From Variovorax paradoxus_P (GTDB lineage Bacteria; Pseudomonadota; Gammaproteobacteria; Burkholderiales; Burkholderiaceae_C): a stretch of 64,000 bases of DNA. A model generated the notes under the pieces. It ran no database searches, was not told where the DNA came from, and was given only the letters and a program-made list of their open reading frames with translations. The first letter of the stretch is position 1, and each line of letters begins with the position of its first letter. This document shows, one piece after another, positions 51,043-59,167 of the stretch. The DNA lies in the NCBI RefSeq assembly GCF_050627025.1, contig NZ_CP192472.1; one strand, written 5' to 3'. The translations under genes were made by a program, and so were the position numbers.

Positions 51043-52322
51043 GGCTTGCCGAAGAAGGCGAGGGCATGTGCAAGTTCGGGCGCATGCCTTGCCGCCTCTT
51101 GCAGGGACGTGCCCGCGCGCACGGCCGACCAAGCCTGCCGGATGCTGGCCACGCCTGCCGCCGCACCGTCCGGATGCGCAAGAATGCCGCCGCCGGCCAT
51201 GAAGAGCAGGTCGTCGCTGCCGATGGCGGCCCAGGTGGCGGGTACGGTGCCGGCCCACTGGCCCGACGAGAAAGCCGGCATCACGCGGTCGTCCGCGGCA
51301 TCGGTCAACGGCTTGAAGCAGTCGCGTGCCGATTCGATCACTTCGCTGTCGGCCTGCGAAAACTTGCCCTGCAAGCCGTGCACGTGCATGTGGTCGACAC
51401 CCGCGAGCCGCCAGAGCGTTTGATAGGCCTGGAACGAGATGCCGAGCAACGGATGCCGCGACAGTGCGCCGTACCCGTTGCGGTGGCCGTGCAGCGCCAG
51501 GCCGGTGTGGCGCCGCAAGGTCTGTATGCCCGAGTGCCCGCACCAGTTGAGGCTGGCCATCACGCAAGAGCCGCCTTCGCGCTCGACCAGGTCGGCGTGC
51601 CGCTTCATGGCATCGGTTTCGTCGGTGATGTTGAAGGCCACCATCACATGCTTGCCGGTGCGCTCCTGGTGTGCGCGCACCACGGCCATGACCGCAGGCA
51701 CGCGCTCGGCGAGCGGCGCATGCGCGGGGTCGGCACACACCTCGTCGTCCTTGATGAAGTCGACGCCCGCGGCACACAGCCGTGCAACAAGCTCGGCCGT
51801 CTCGGCCGCGCTAAGCCCCACGTTCGGCTTGATGATGGTGCCGACCAGCGCACCGCTGGCCACGCCGGTGGCGCGCCGCGTGCCCGCGATCCCGGCGCGC
51901 GGCATTTCGAACTGCGCGCGGTAGGCGGCCGGTATGCGAAGCGATTCGAGCCTGAGGCCCGTGACTTCTCCAAGATCGTAGAGGTTGCCCGACACCGTGG
52001 CCGCGAGCGTCGGCAGGTTGGCGCCGATGTTGGCCACCGGAAACGAAATGTCGATGTGCGCGCGCCGCCACGGCCCGCGCGTACCCTTGCGCTCGAGCAG
52101 CGCGTTGGGCAGGCTCGGCACCTCGGCCGGGGCAACTTCGGTAATTGCCTCTACGGTGGCGCGGGCCCGCTCGCGCAGCGCATCCGTCTCGCCCTCCACG
52201 CGAGTGAAGGTGCCGCACGATTGCTCGCCCGCCATCACCTCGGCCACCGCGGCCGGCTCCAGCGGCGTTTCGATGAGGTAGCGCGCGTGGATGCGTTCAG
52301 CAGGCGCCATCGCAGTGCTCAC
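51039..52322 (-). CDS. RuBisCO-like protein, OiaX-like
   Basis: 427 aa. RuBisCO large-subunit fold with the carbamylation motif intact: Lys191-Asp-Asp193-Glu194 in DFIKDDE. Lys165 (TIIKPNVG; position of Lys175, while the second Lys of KPK is Asn), His280-Arg281 (HGHRNGYG; the later His is Tyr), and loop-6 Lys320 (GLQGKF) also align. These changes are typical of RuBisCO-like proteins that do not fix CO2. Paired with a DUF1537 kinase it resembles OiaX, the 3-oxoisoapionate-4-phosphate transcarboxylase/hydrolase of D-apionate catabolism yielding 3-phosphoglycerate and glycolate. GTG 52320-52322 overlaps the VOC stop (GTGA). Other four/five-carbon acid pathways remain possible. Confidence 0.9.
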   Translation of the reverse strand: MSTAMAPAERIHARYLIETPLEPAAVAEVMAGEQSCGTFTRVEGETDALRERARATVEAITEVAPAEVPSLPNALLERKGTRGPWRRAHIDISFPVANIGANLPTLAATVSGNLYDLGEVTGLRLESLRIPAAYRAQFEMPRAGIAGTRRATGVASGALVGTIIKPNVGLSAAETAELVARLCAAGVDFIKDDEVCADPAHAPLAERVPAVMAVVRAHQERTGKHVMVAFNITDETDAMKRHADLVEREGGSCVMASLNWCGHSGIQTLRRHTGLALHGHRNGYGALSRHPLLGISFQAYQTLWRLAGVDHMHVHGLQGKFSQADSEVIESARDCFKPLTDAADDRVMPAFSSGQWAGTVPATWAAIGSDDLLFMAGGGILAHPDGAAAGVASIRQAWSAVRAGTSLQEAARHAPELAHALAFFGKP

Positions 52323-52858
52323 AGCTTGCTCAGATCTGGAAAGGGACGCACCGGTTCGCTGCCGTCCCAGCCTTCGGAGGCGCTTCGGATCAGGTCGAAC
52401 ATCTTGCCCTTGGGCCCCGCCACTTCGGACAGCTCGATCACCGTGCCCGGGTGGTATTCGGTGTCGAAGTAGATGAAGCGGCCGCGTTCGCCCACTTCGC
52501 CGCTCATTACCGGCTTGAAGCCCTGCGCGGTGAGGCGCGCCAGGTCGGCGTCGTAGTCGGCCGTCCAATAGGCCACGTGCTGCAGCCCGGTGCGGCCGGC
52601 CTGCAGGAAGTCGCGGTACATCGAAGGCACGTTGTTGCGCGTCTGGATGAGCTCTACCTGTACATAGCCCGAGTTGGCCAGCGCCACCGAGTTGTGCGGC
52701 TCATGCGCCTCGCCGTTGTAGCGGTAGTTCTTGATGGGCACCTTCGGGTTGTAGAACCAGGGGCCCACGCCGAGCTTGGTGCTCCAGTAGTCCATGGCGG
52801 CCTCGATGTCGTGCACGACATAGCCCAGCTGGCGAATCTCGCCGAGGAATCGACTCAT
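52319..52858 (-). CDS. VOC-family (glyoxalase/epimerase-like) metalloprotein
   Basis: 179 aa. Two betaalphabetabetabeta units with a plausible metal set His16 (VVHDI), Glu69 (VQVELIQ), His94 (GLQHVAYW) and Glu142 (VIELSEV), as in methylmalonyl-CoA epimerase and glyoxalase I. The gene overlaps the RuBisCO-like gene (GTGA) and follows the TRAP permease gene by 42 nt, so it is an integral enzyme of the pathway. It may isomerise or epimerise the sugar acid before phosphorylation, a step done by ApnO in known apionate clusters; this is inference. Confidence 0.88.
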   Translation of the reverse strand: MSRFLGEIRQLGYVVHDIEAAMDYWSTKLGVGPWFYNPKVPIKNYRYNGEAHEPHNSVALANSGYVQVELIQTRNNVPSMYRDFLQAGRTGLQHVAYWTADYDADLARLTAQGFKPVMSGEVGERGRFIYFDTEYHPGTVIELSEVAGPKGKMFDLIRSASEGWDGSEPVRPFPDLSKL

Positions 52859-52900
52859 TGCGGTTGGCTCCGTTGATGTGAGTGTGTTGTTGTGGTGGTG

Positions 52901-54808
52901 TCAGAACTTGAGGAAACCGGTCGAGAACCACGGGAATGCGGCCACGATCACCAGGCCCACGAGCATTGCCGCGATGTAGCCCCAGATGTGCCTGATGCCT
53001 TCGTCGGGGTTGACCTTGCTCACCGCGCATGCGCCGTAGTAGCCCACGCCGAAGGGCGGTGCGAAGAGGCCAATGCCCATCGCAAAAATGACGACCATGG
53101 CGTAGTGCACCTCGTGCACACCCGCGGCCTTGGCAATGGGAAAGAGCAGCGGCCCGAACAGCACGATGGCCGGAATGCCCTCGAGCACGCTGCCCAGCAC
53201 GATGAAGGCGACGATCGACACCGCCAGAAAGCCGTAGGCGCCGCCTGGCAGCGCGCCCATGATGCGAGCCAGGTCTTGCGAGAAGCCCGACTGCGTAAGG
53301 CCCCAGGCCATCGCCGTGGCACAGCCCACAATGAAGATGATCGCGCCCGAGAGCGATGCGGTGTCGATCAGCATCGGCTTGAGCCGCTTCCAGTCGAACT
53401 GCCGGTAAACAAAGAGCCCGACGAGCGCCGAGTAGACGATGCCGATGGTCGACACCTCGGTGGCCGTTGCCACGCCCTCGACCACTGCCGCGCGAATCAC
53501 GAAGGGCAGCAGCACCGCGGGCAGGGCAACCAGCAGCAGCTTGCCGATTTCGCGCTTGCTGTGGCGCTGCACGCCGCTCAGGTCTTCGCGGCGGTAGCGC
53601 CACCACACCACCACGCACAGTGCGGCGCCCAGCACCACGGCGGGCAGCAGCCCGCCCGTGAACAGCGCCGCAATGGAAATGCCGGTGACCGAACCGATGG
53701 TGATGAGCACGATCGACGGCGGAATGGTCTCGGTCTGCGCGCCGGTGGCAGAGAGCAGCGCCACCAGGTCGCCCGGCTTGGCGCCACGCTTCACCATCTC
53801 GGGGAAGAGCACGGGCGCAATGGCGGCCATGTCGGCAATCTTGGAGCCCGAGATGCCCGACACCAGGTACATCGCGCCGATCAGCACATACGAGAGGCCG
53901 CCGCGCACGTGCCCCAGCAGGCTCGCAAGAAACTGGATCATGGCGCGGGCCATGCCCGTCATCTCGATGAGCGCACCCAGGAAGATGAAGAGCGGCACCG
54001 CAAGCAGGATGAGGTGCGACATGCCTTCGTCGAGCCGCCCCACCATTACCAGCAGCGGCGTGCGCGTGGTGAGCGCCAGGTAGCCGAAAGTGGCCAGCGC
54101 GAATGAAAAAGCAATGGGTACGCCCGAGAGCACCGTGGCCGCCACCACCACCACGAAGAAGATCACCAGGTTGAGCTTGCCCAGCGTTGCAAAGAGCGGC
54201 GCGGCCAGCCAGAAGGCTCCCACCAGCGCGGCCATGCCCAGCACCGCGACCGCGATCTGCCGGCCGGTGCACACGCGCAGCAGGCGCAACAGCGCCATGA
54301 CCACCATGATGCCGATGCCCGCCGGAATGGCTGCGGCGCGCCATGCGTTGCTGATTTCGAGCGCGGGCGTGACGATGAACGACTCTTCATGCGCATAGTC
54401 GATCGACGGCCAGACGATCAGCACCAGGAAGGCGACAGACGCCGCAATGGCAAAGGCGTCGAGCAGGGCGCGCGTCGATGGCTGCACCTTTTGCAGCAGC
54501 GCCGTCATGCGCATGTGTTCGCCGCGCCGCAGCGCCACGGCCGCGCCGAGCATCGAGAGCCACAGGAACAGAATGGATGCGAGCTCGTCCGACCACACCA
54601 GCGGTGCGTGGAACACATAGCGCGAGACCACGCCCGCAAAAAGCACGCATATTTCTGCCAGAACCAGCAGCGCGGCAACAGCCTCGACCGCACCGCCGAG
54701 CACGCGGTCGGCGCGCGCGGCCATGCCGCTCAGCGGGTTGGCCGACGGGCCGGCGCCCACGTCCGCGTGCAGGAGGGGCGCCGCCTCGAAAGTGGATTCA
54801 TGCAGCAT
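52901..54808 (-). CDS. TRAP transporter, fused DctQ-DctM permease
   Basis: 635 aa. The N-terminal part (about 1-190) is the four-helix DctQ small subunit, and the rest is the 12-helix DctM large subunit (SGVPIAFSFALATFGYLAL, PLFIFLGALIEMTGMA, GSVLEGIPAIVLFGPLLFP). Such fusions are common. ATG 54806-54808 is preferred; TTG 54812 is in frame. Na+-driven import of the acid bound by the adjacent DctP receptor; only 6 nt separate the two genes. Confidence 0.94.
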   Translation of the reverse strand: MLHESTFEAAPLLHADVGAGPSANPLSGMAARADRVLGGAVEAVAALLVLAEICVLFAGVVSRYVFHAPLVWSDELASILFLWLSMLGAAVALRRGEHMRMTALLQKVQPSTRALLDAFAIAASVAFLVLIVWPSIDYAHEESFIVTPALEISNAWRAAAIPAGIGIMVVMALLRLLRVCTGRQIAVAVLGMAALVGAFWLAAPLFATLGKLNLVIFFVVVVAATVLSGVPIAFSFALATFGYLALTTRTPLLVMVGRLDEGMSHLILLAVPLFIFLGALIEMTGMARAMIQFLASLLGHVRGGLSYVLIGAMYLVSGISGSKIADMAAIAPVLFPEMVKRGAKPGDLVALLSATGAQTETIPPSIVLITIGSVTGISIAALFTGGLLPAVVLGAALCVVVWWRYRREDLSGVQRHSKREIGKLLLVALPAVLLPFVIRAAVVEGVATATEVSTIGIVYSALVGLFVYRQFDWKRLKPMLIDTASLSGAIIFIVGCATAMAWGLTQSGFSQDLARIMGALPGGAYGFLAVSIVAFIVLGSVLEGIPAIVLFGPLLFPIAKAAGVHEVHYAMVVIFAMGIGLFAPPFGVGYYGACAVSKVNPDEGIRHIWGYIAAMLVGLVIVAAFPWFSTGFLKF

Positions 54809-54814
54809 GGGCAA

Positions 54815-55834
54815 TCAGGCCAGCTTGCCGACGGCGCCTTCGAGCAGGGCCCACGCCTCGGGACCGAAGCGGCCCTTCCATTCGCCGTAGAAGCCGGATT
54901 CACGCAGCTTGGCGCGAAAGCTGTCGGCGGTGGGGCGGTTGATGGTGAGGCCCTTGGCCTGCAGGTCGCCTACCACCGATTCATTGAGCTTGCGGATGTC
55001 TTCGCGCTGCTGCATGCCGGCGTCGTTGATGGCGCGCGCCACAATGGTCTTGAGGTCTTCGGGCAGGGCGTCCCAGGCCCGGCCGTTGGCAACGAACCAG
55101 TAGCCGTCCCAGATGTGGTTGGTGAGCGAGCAGAACTTCTGCACCTCGAACAGCTTGGCCACCTGGATGATGGGCAGCGGGTTCTCTTGCGCGTCGACGA
55201 TCTTGGTTTGAAGGGCGGAGTAGACCTCGCTGAACTGCAGGCTGGCGGGCGCGGCGCCCAGGCCCTTGAACATCGAGATGGACAGCGGGCTTACCGGCAC
55301 GCGGATCTTCAGGCCGTCCATATCCTTCGCGTTCGACACCGCGGCCTTGCTGCTCGTGGTCTGGCGAAAACCGTTGTCCCACATTTTCTCGAAGGCATAG
55401 AGGCGCGACTTTGCAATGGCGCCGCGCACGTGGGCGCCGAGCTTGCCGTCCATGGCGCCCCACACCTGGTTGTAGTCGTTGAACGCAAAGCCCACTGCGT
55501 TGATGGCCGCCACCGGAACCAGCGTGGCAATGACGAGCGCGGAAGGCGTGAAGAACTCGATGCCGCCCGAGCGCACCTGCGCCAGCATGTCGGTGTCGCC
55601 GCCGAGCTGGTTGTTGGGAAAGATCTTGATCTCGACCCGGCCGTTGGTTTCCTTCGCAATGCGGTCGGCCGCCTCTTGCGCGCGGATGTTCAGCGGATGC
55701 GTCAGCGGCAGGTTGTTGCCGTACTTGTACGAGAACTCGGCCGCGCGGGCAATGCGCGGCACGGCCGACACGATGCTGGCGGCGGGGAGGGCGGAAAGCG
55801 TGCGCAAGGCACTGCGGCGGGTCAGCGATGTCAT
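54815..55834 (-). CDS. dctP: TRAP transporter solute receptor, DctP type
   Basis: 339 aa. Tat-like signal (TRRSALRTL), then the DctP fold with KIFPNNQLGGDTDMLAQV and the signature region LKIRVPVSPLSISMFKGLGA, containing the Arg that binds the carboxylate, and NPLPIIQVAKLFEVQKF. ATG follows a GGAG site. First gene of the transport and RuBisCO-like operon, divergent from a LacI regulator. Ligand: probably a sugar acid. Confidence 0.94.
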   Translation of the reverse strand: MTSLTRRSALRTLSALPAASIVSAVPRIARAAEFSYKYGNNLPLTHPLNIRAQEAADRIAKETNGRVEIKIFPNNQLGGDTDMLAQVRSGGIEFFTPSALVIATLVPVAAINAVGFAFNDYNQVWGAMDGKLGAHVRGAIAKSRLYAFEKMWDNGFRQTTSSKAAVSNAKDMDGLKIRVPVSPLSISMFKGLGAAPASLQFSEVYSALQTKIVDAQENPLPIIQVAKLFEVQKFCSLTNHIWDGYWFVANGRAWDALPEDLKTIVARAINDAGMQQREDIRKLNESVVGDLQAKGLTINRPTADSFRAKLRESGFYGEWKGRFGPEAWALLEGAVGKLA

Positions 55835-55864
55835 GTTTTGTCTCCAGGATCTTCGGAATACGGT

Positions 55865-55881
55865 TGATGCAATCTGATGCA
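55865..55881. promoter_or_regulatory. Direct repeat TGATGCA in the dctP/LacI gap
   Basis: TGATGCA at 55865-55871 and 55875-55881, one helical turn apart, just upstream of dctP. It may mark a LacI-type or other regulator site; no full palindrome was seen in this gap. Confidence 0.3.
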
Positions 55882-55957
55882 CCATTGGATTCGAGCCACA
55901 GCGAAGATAAAAGCATGCATGATCCGGGTCAAACTTGATCCTGATGGTTTTTGATGT

Positions 55958-57007
55958 ATGCGGGATAACCCTTCAACCGATGCCCGCCGTGCGCGCGTGG
56001 TCGACATTGCGCGCGCTGCAAAAGTGTCGACCGCCACCGTCGACCGGGTGCTCAACCGCAGACCCGGCGTGCGCGACGCCACGGTGCAGCGCGTGCTCAA
56101 GGCCGCGGGCGAGCTCGACTACCTGCCCGGCCCCGAGCTCTATGCCGCGCTCACGCCGCCGCCGCTCAGGCTGGTGTTCTTGCTGCCGGCCGGCACCAAC
56201 CGCTTCATTCGCATGCTGGGCGACATGGTGGGTTATTCGCAGGAGCACTGGGCGCCATTCAACGTGCAGTGCCGCACGGTGTTCATCGAGAGCTTCAATC
56301 CGCATGAGCTTGCCGATGCGCTGCGGCGCCACGGCCAGCGCTGCGACGGCATTGCGATGATGGCGCTGGAGCACCCCGCGGTGCGCGAGGCGGTGGCGGC
56401 GCTGGTCGCGCGCGGGCTGCCGGTGGTCACGCTCATTTCAGACCTGTCGAATTCCGAACGCGCAGCCTTCGTCGGTCTGGACAACCGCGCCGCCGGGCGC
56501 ACGGCGGGCTATCTCATCGGGCGCTTCATCGGCGCGCGCGCCGCAAAGGTGGCGCTCATCGCAGGCAGCCTGAGCTACAAGGCCCACGAAGAGCGCGAAG
56601 CCGGCTTTCTGCACGTGATCGACGAGATGTTTCCGCGGCTCGAAGTGGTGGGCCTGCGCGAAGGGCAGGACGACGCCGGCAAAAATTATCGCCAGACCCG
56701 CGCATTGCTGGAGCAATACCCCGACATGGGCGGCATCTACAACATTGGCGGCGCATCCGACGGCGTGGCACGTGCACTGAAAGAAGCCGGGCGCGAACAG
56801 AAGGTGGTCTTCATAGGCCACGGTCTCACGCCCGACACGCGCACGCTGCTGATCGACGGCAGCATGGACGCGGTGATTACCCAGAGCCCGCACACCACCC
56901 TCATGAACTGCGTGCGCATCTTTGCCAATCTGCGCGATGGGCGCGAAGCGCTCGGCGGCGTGGAAACCACCCGCAGCCAGGTGATTTTTCGGGAGAACCT
57001 GCCGTAG
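55958..57007 (+). CDS. LacI-family transcriptional regulator
   Basis: 349 aa. N-terminal HTH (VDIARAAKVSTATVDRVLNRRPGV) and sugar-binding periplasmic-fold domain (LVFLLPAGTNRF..., NIGGASDGVARAL, VFIGHGLTPDTRTLL). Divergent from the TRAP operon with a 123-nt gap, so it is the probable repressor of the sugar-acid cassette, released by the imported acid or its phosphate. It is followed convergently by the enoyl-CoA hydratase gene. Confidence 0.93.
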   Translation: MRDNPSTDARRARVVDIARAAKVSTATVDRVLNRRPGVRDATVQRVLKAAGELDYLPGPELYAALTPPPLRLVFLLPAGTNRFIRMLGDMVGYSQEHWAPFNVQCRTVFIESFNPHELADALRRHGQRCDGIAMMALEHPAVREAVAALVARGLPVVTLISDLSNSERAAFVGLDNRAAGRTAGYLIGRFIGARAAKVALIAGSLSYKAHEEREAGFLHVIDEMFPRLEVVGLREGQDDAGKNYRQTRALLEQYPDMGGIYNIGGASDGVARALKEAGREQKVVFIGHGLTPDTRTLLIDGSMDAVITQSPHTTLMNCVRIFANLRDGREALGGVETTRSQVIFRENLP

Positions 57008-57014
57008 TTGCCGT

Positions 57015-57818
57015 TCAGCCCGGCCACTGGAAGCGCGGCGCTCGCTTGGCGAGGAAGTCCGCCACGGCGTCGCGGTGGCCCGTGGTTCCCATGGCGAGCG
57101 CCTGCGCGCTGGCCTCCAGTTCGAGCCGGGTGTCCAGGTCGTCCGCTGCGGCCAGGCTGCGCTTGATGAGGCTTACCGCAGAAGGCGAGGCGCCGGCAAA
57201 GCTGTCGGCCAACGCACGTGCGCGGGGCAGCAGTTGCTCGGGCGCCTGCAGTTCCATGGCCAGGCCCAGGCGCAGCGTTTCTTCGCCGCCGACTTCGCGG
57301 CCCGAAAGCATCAGCTCCTTGGCGCGTTGCGCACCGACGATGCGCGGCAGGGTATAGAAGGTGCCGCAGTCGGGCACAAGGCCGATCTTGATGAAAGATA
57401 CGCACAGGCGCGCGCGCGGCGTGGCAATCACGAAGTCCGCGGCCATGGCCAAGCCGAAACCCGCGCCGAAGGCAGCACCGTCGACCGCGGCAACCACGGG
57501 GCGGTCGAGCGTGATCAGGTCGCGCAGCCAGCCGTGCAGGTCATGCAGGCGTTCGCGCCAGCCCTGGTTGTCCAGCCCTGCGCTTGCAATGCTGCGCAGA
57601 TCGCCGCCGGAGCAAAAGTGCCCGCCGGCACCGGTGATGACCAGCGCGCGCACGCCGCGGTCGCGCCGAACACGCTGTACCGCATCGGCCACTTCTTCGC
57701 GCATGGCCGGGCCGAGCGCATTGCGGGTGGCGGGGTCGTCGAGCGTCAGCACGGCCGTCGTGCCCTCGGTTTCGAAGCGGATGCGCTCGTAGGTTGGGGA
57801 TGTTTCGGAGATGGTCAT
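57015..57818 (-). CDS. Enoyl-CoA hydratase/isomerase family protein
   Basis: 267 aa. Crotonase fold: oxyanion segments ITGAGGHFCSGGDL and AAFGAGFGLAMAADF, and IGLVPDCGTFYTLPR. The usual second catalytic Glu region has GTF here in place of the usual GG(S/T) pattern. ATG 57816-57818 is chosen over an in-frame TTG upstream. Last gene of the acyl-CoA operon, 24 nt after the SDR. Adds water to an enoyl-CoA or isomerises it. Confidence 0.93.
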   Translation of the reverse strand: MTISETSPTYERIRFETEGTTAVLTLDDPATRNALGPAMREEVADAVQRVRRDRGVRALVITGAGGHFCSGGDLRSIASAGLDNQGWRERLHDLHGWLRDLITLDRPVVAAVDGAAFGAGFGLAMAADFVIATPRARLCVSFIKIGLVPDCGTFYTLPRIVGAQRAKELMLSGREVGGEETLRLGLAMELQAPEQLLPRARALADSFAGASPSAVSLIKRSLAAADDLDTRLELEASAQALAMGTTGHRDAVADFLAKRAPRFQWPG

Positions 57819-57842
57819 GGCGTTCAAGAAAACAAATTTGAT

Positions 57843-58679
57843 TCAGGCCGCCGGCTTGAGCGCCGAGCTCAGGTCGCGCCCGCCGGCGAGCGAACTTCCG
57901 CCGTCTACCGGAATGACGGCGCCCGTGACAAAGCTGGACCAGGGCGAGCTCAGCATCAGCGCCATCAGCGCAACGTCTTCGGTGCGGCCGAATCGGCCGA
58001 GCGGAATGGATGCCGCCATGGCCGCGAGCGCCTCGGGGCCGGGGGCGAGCCTGCGCACGCCTTCGGTGTCGCCAATGGGGCCCGGCACGATCGAATTGAC
58101 GCGCACGCCGTCCACGCCCCATTCCATGGCCAGCACGCGCGTCAGCATGTCGACACCGGCCTTGGCGGCGCACACATGCGCCTGGTAGGGCGTGGGGTTG
58201 GCCGCCTGCGGCGCGGAAATGTTGATGACCGATGCGCCCGGCCGCCGCAGGAATTCATGCGCCGAGCGCAGCACGTTGAAGGTGCCCACCAAGTCGATGT
58301 CGACCACGGTGCGAAAGCCCTTGCTCGACATGCCGAGTGCGGGCGCCACGAAGTTGCCCGCAGCCCCCGAGATCAGCACGTCGATGGGACCGAAGGATTC
58401 ATGCGCCGCGGCCAGCGCGGCGCCGATGCTGCCCGCATCGCGCACGTCGGCACTCCAGCCTTCGGCGCGGCCGCCGTGGCTGCGCAGGCGCTCGACGGCG
58501 GCGGCCACGCGCTCGGGCGAGCGGCTGGCAATGCTCACGTTGGCGCCGCGCCGGGCGAAGGCCTCGGCAATCGAAAGATTGATGCCGCTGCTTCCACCGG
58601 CGACGAAAACCGTTCGGCCTTGGAAGTCGAAGGCCGCTTCGGGTGGCGGTGCGAGAGAAGCTTCTGCGTGTTCGGTCAT
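57843..58679 (-). CDS. SDR of the 2,4-dienoyl-CoA reductase type
   Basis: 278 aa. Cofactor loop GGSSGINLSIAEAFARRG, NISAPQAANPT, the Lys in CAAKAGVD without the standard Tyr four residues before, and RVNSIVPGPIGDTEG, the pattern of DECR-like enzymes. It would use NADPH to reduce a 2,4-dienoyl-CoA during oxidation of unsaturated acids. Between the thioesterase and enoyl-CoA hydratase genes in one operon. Confidence 0.9.
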   Translation of the reverse strand: MTEHAEASLAPPPEAAFDFQGRTVFVAGGSSGINLSIAEAFARRGANVSIASRSPERVAAAVERLRSHGGRAEGWSADVRDAGSIGAALAAAHESFGPIDVLISGAAGNFVAPALGMSSKGFRTVVDIDLVGTFNVLRSAHEFLRRPGASVINISAPQAANPTPYQAHVCAAKAGVDMLTRVLAMEWGVDGVRVNSIVPGPIGDTEGVRRLAPGPEALAAMAASIPLGRFGRTEDVALMALMLSSPWSSFVTGAVIPVDGGSSLAGGRDLSSALKPAA

Positions 58680-58714
58680 GGGCGATGTGTGAATGAAGAA
58701 AGACGCCGCCGCGC

Positions 58715-59167
58715 TCAGTTTTCCGACGGCGGCAGAGGCAGGTAGCGAAACGATCCGAGCGCGCTGGCCACCAGTTCGCCGCTGGCGTCGCGCGCTTCGG
58801 CGGAGCACGAAACAACGCCGTCGTTGGTCTCCAGCGCAAAGCCGTCGGCCACGATGCGGCCGAGGCCGGGCCGCAGGAAGCTGGTGTTCAGGTTCAGCGT
58901 GACGGCGGTCTTGGTGAAGTCGACCAGCGAGACGGCCGCGCTCGCCATCACCACGTCGAGCATGGTGAGGATCACGCCGCCATGCACGGCGCCGATCACG
59001 TTCTGCAGCTCGGGCCGCGCATCGATCAAGAGCCGCGCCCGGCCGCCTTCCGAATAGGCGCGCTCAACACCCATCATCTGGGTGAACGGCACGCGGGCGT
59101 AGGCGTTGCGTCGGTCCACCTGATCGGCCCTCTCGGCGGACATTTCGGCGGACATCTCATCCGCCAT
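58715..59167 (-). CDS. PaaI-type hotdog thioesterase
   Basis: 150 aa. Hotdog fold with the HGGVILTMLDVVMASAA motif and VTLNLNTSFLRPG. Such enzymes hydrolyse acyl-CoA thioesters and rescue blocked CoA in catabolism. Its ATG lies 11 nt inside the end of the AMP-ligase gene. A second PaaI-type gene occurs in the same operon. Confidence 0.9.
   Translation of the reverse strand: MADEMSAEMSAERADQVDRRNAYARVPFTQMMGVERAYSEGGRARLLIDARPELQNVIGAVHGGVILTMLDVVMASAAVSLVDFTKTAVTLNLNTSFLRPGLGRIVADGFALETNDGVVSCSAEARDASGELVASALGSFRYLPLPPSEN

Noticed and set aside
51039..52322. True CO2-fixing RuBisCO
   Set aside because: Although the carbamylated Lys motif is kept, other active-site positions are changed (second Lys of KPK is Asn, a loop His is Tyr), and there is no small subunit or phosphoribulokinase nearby.
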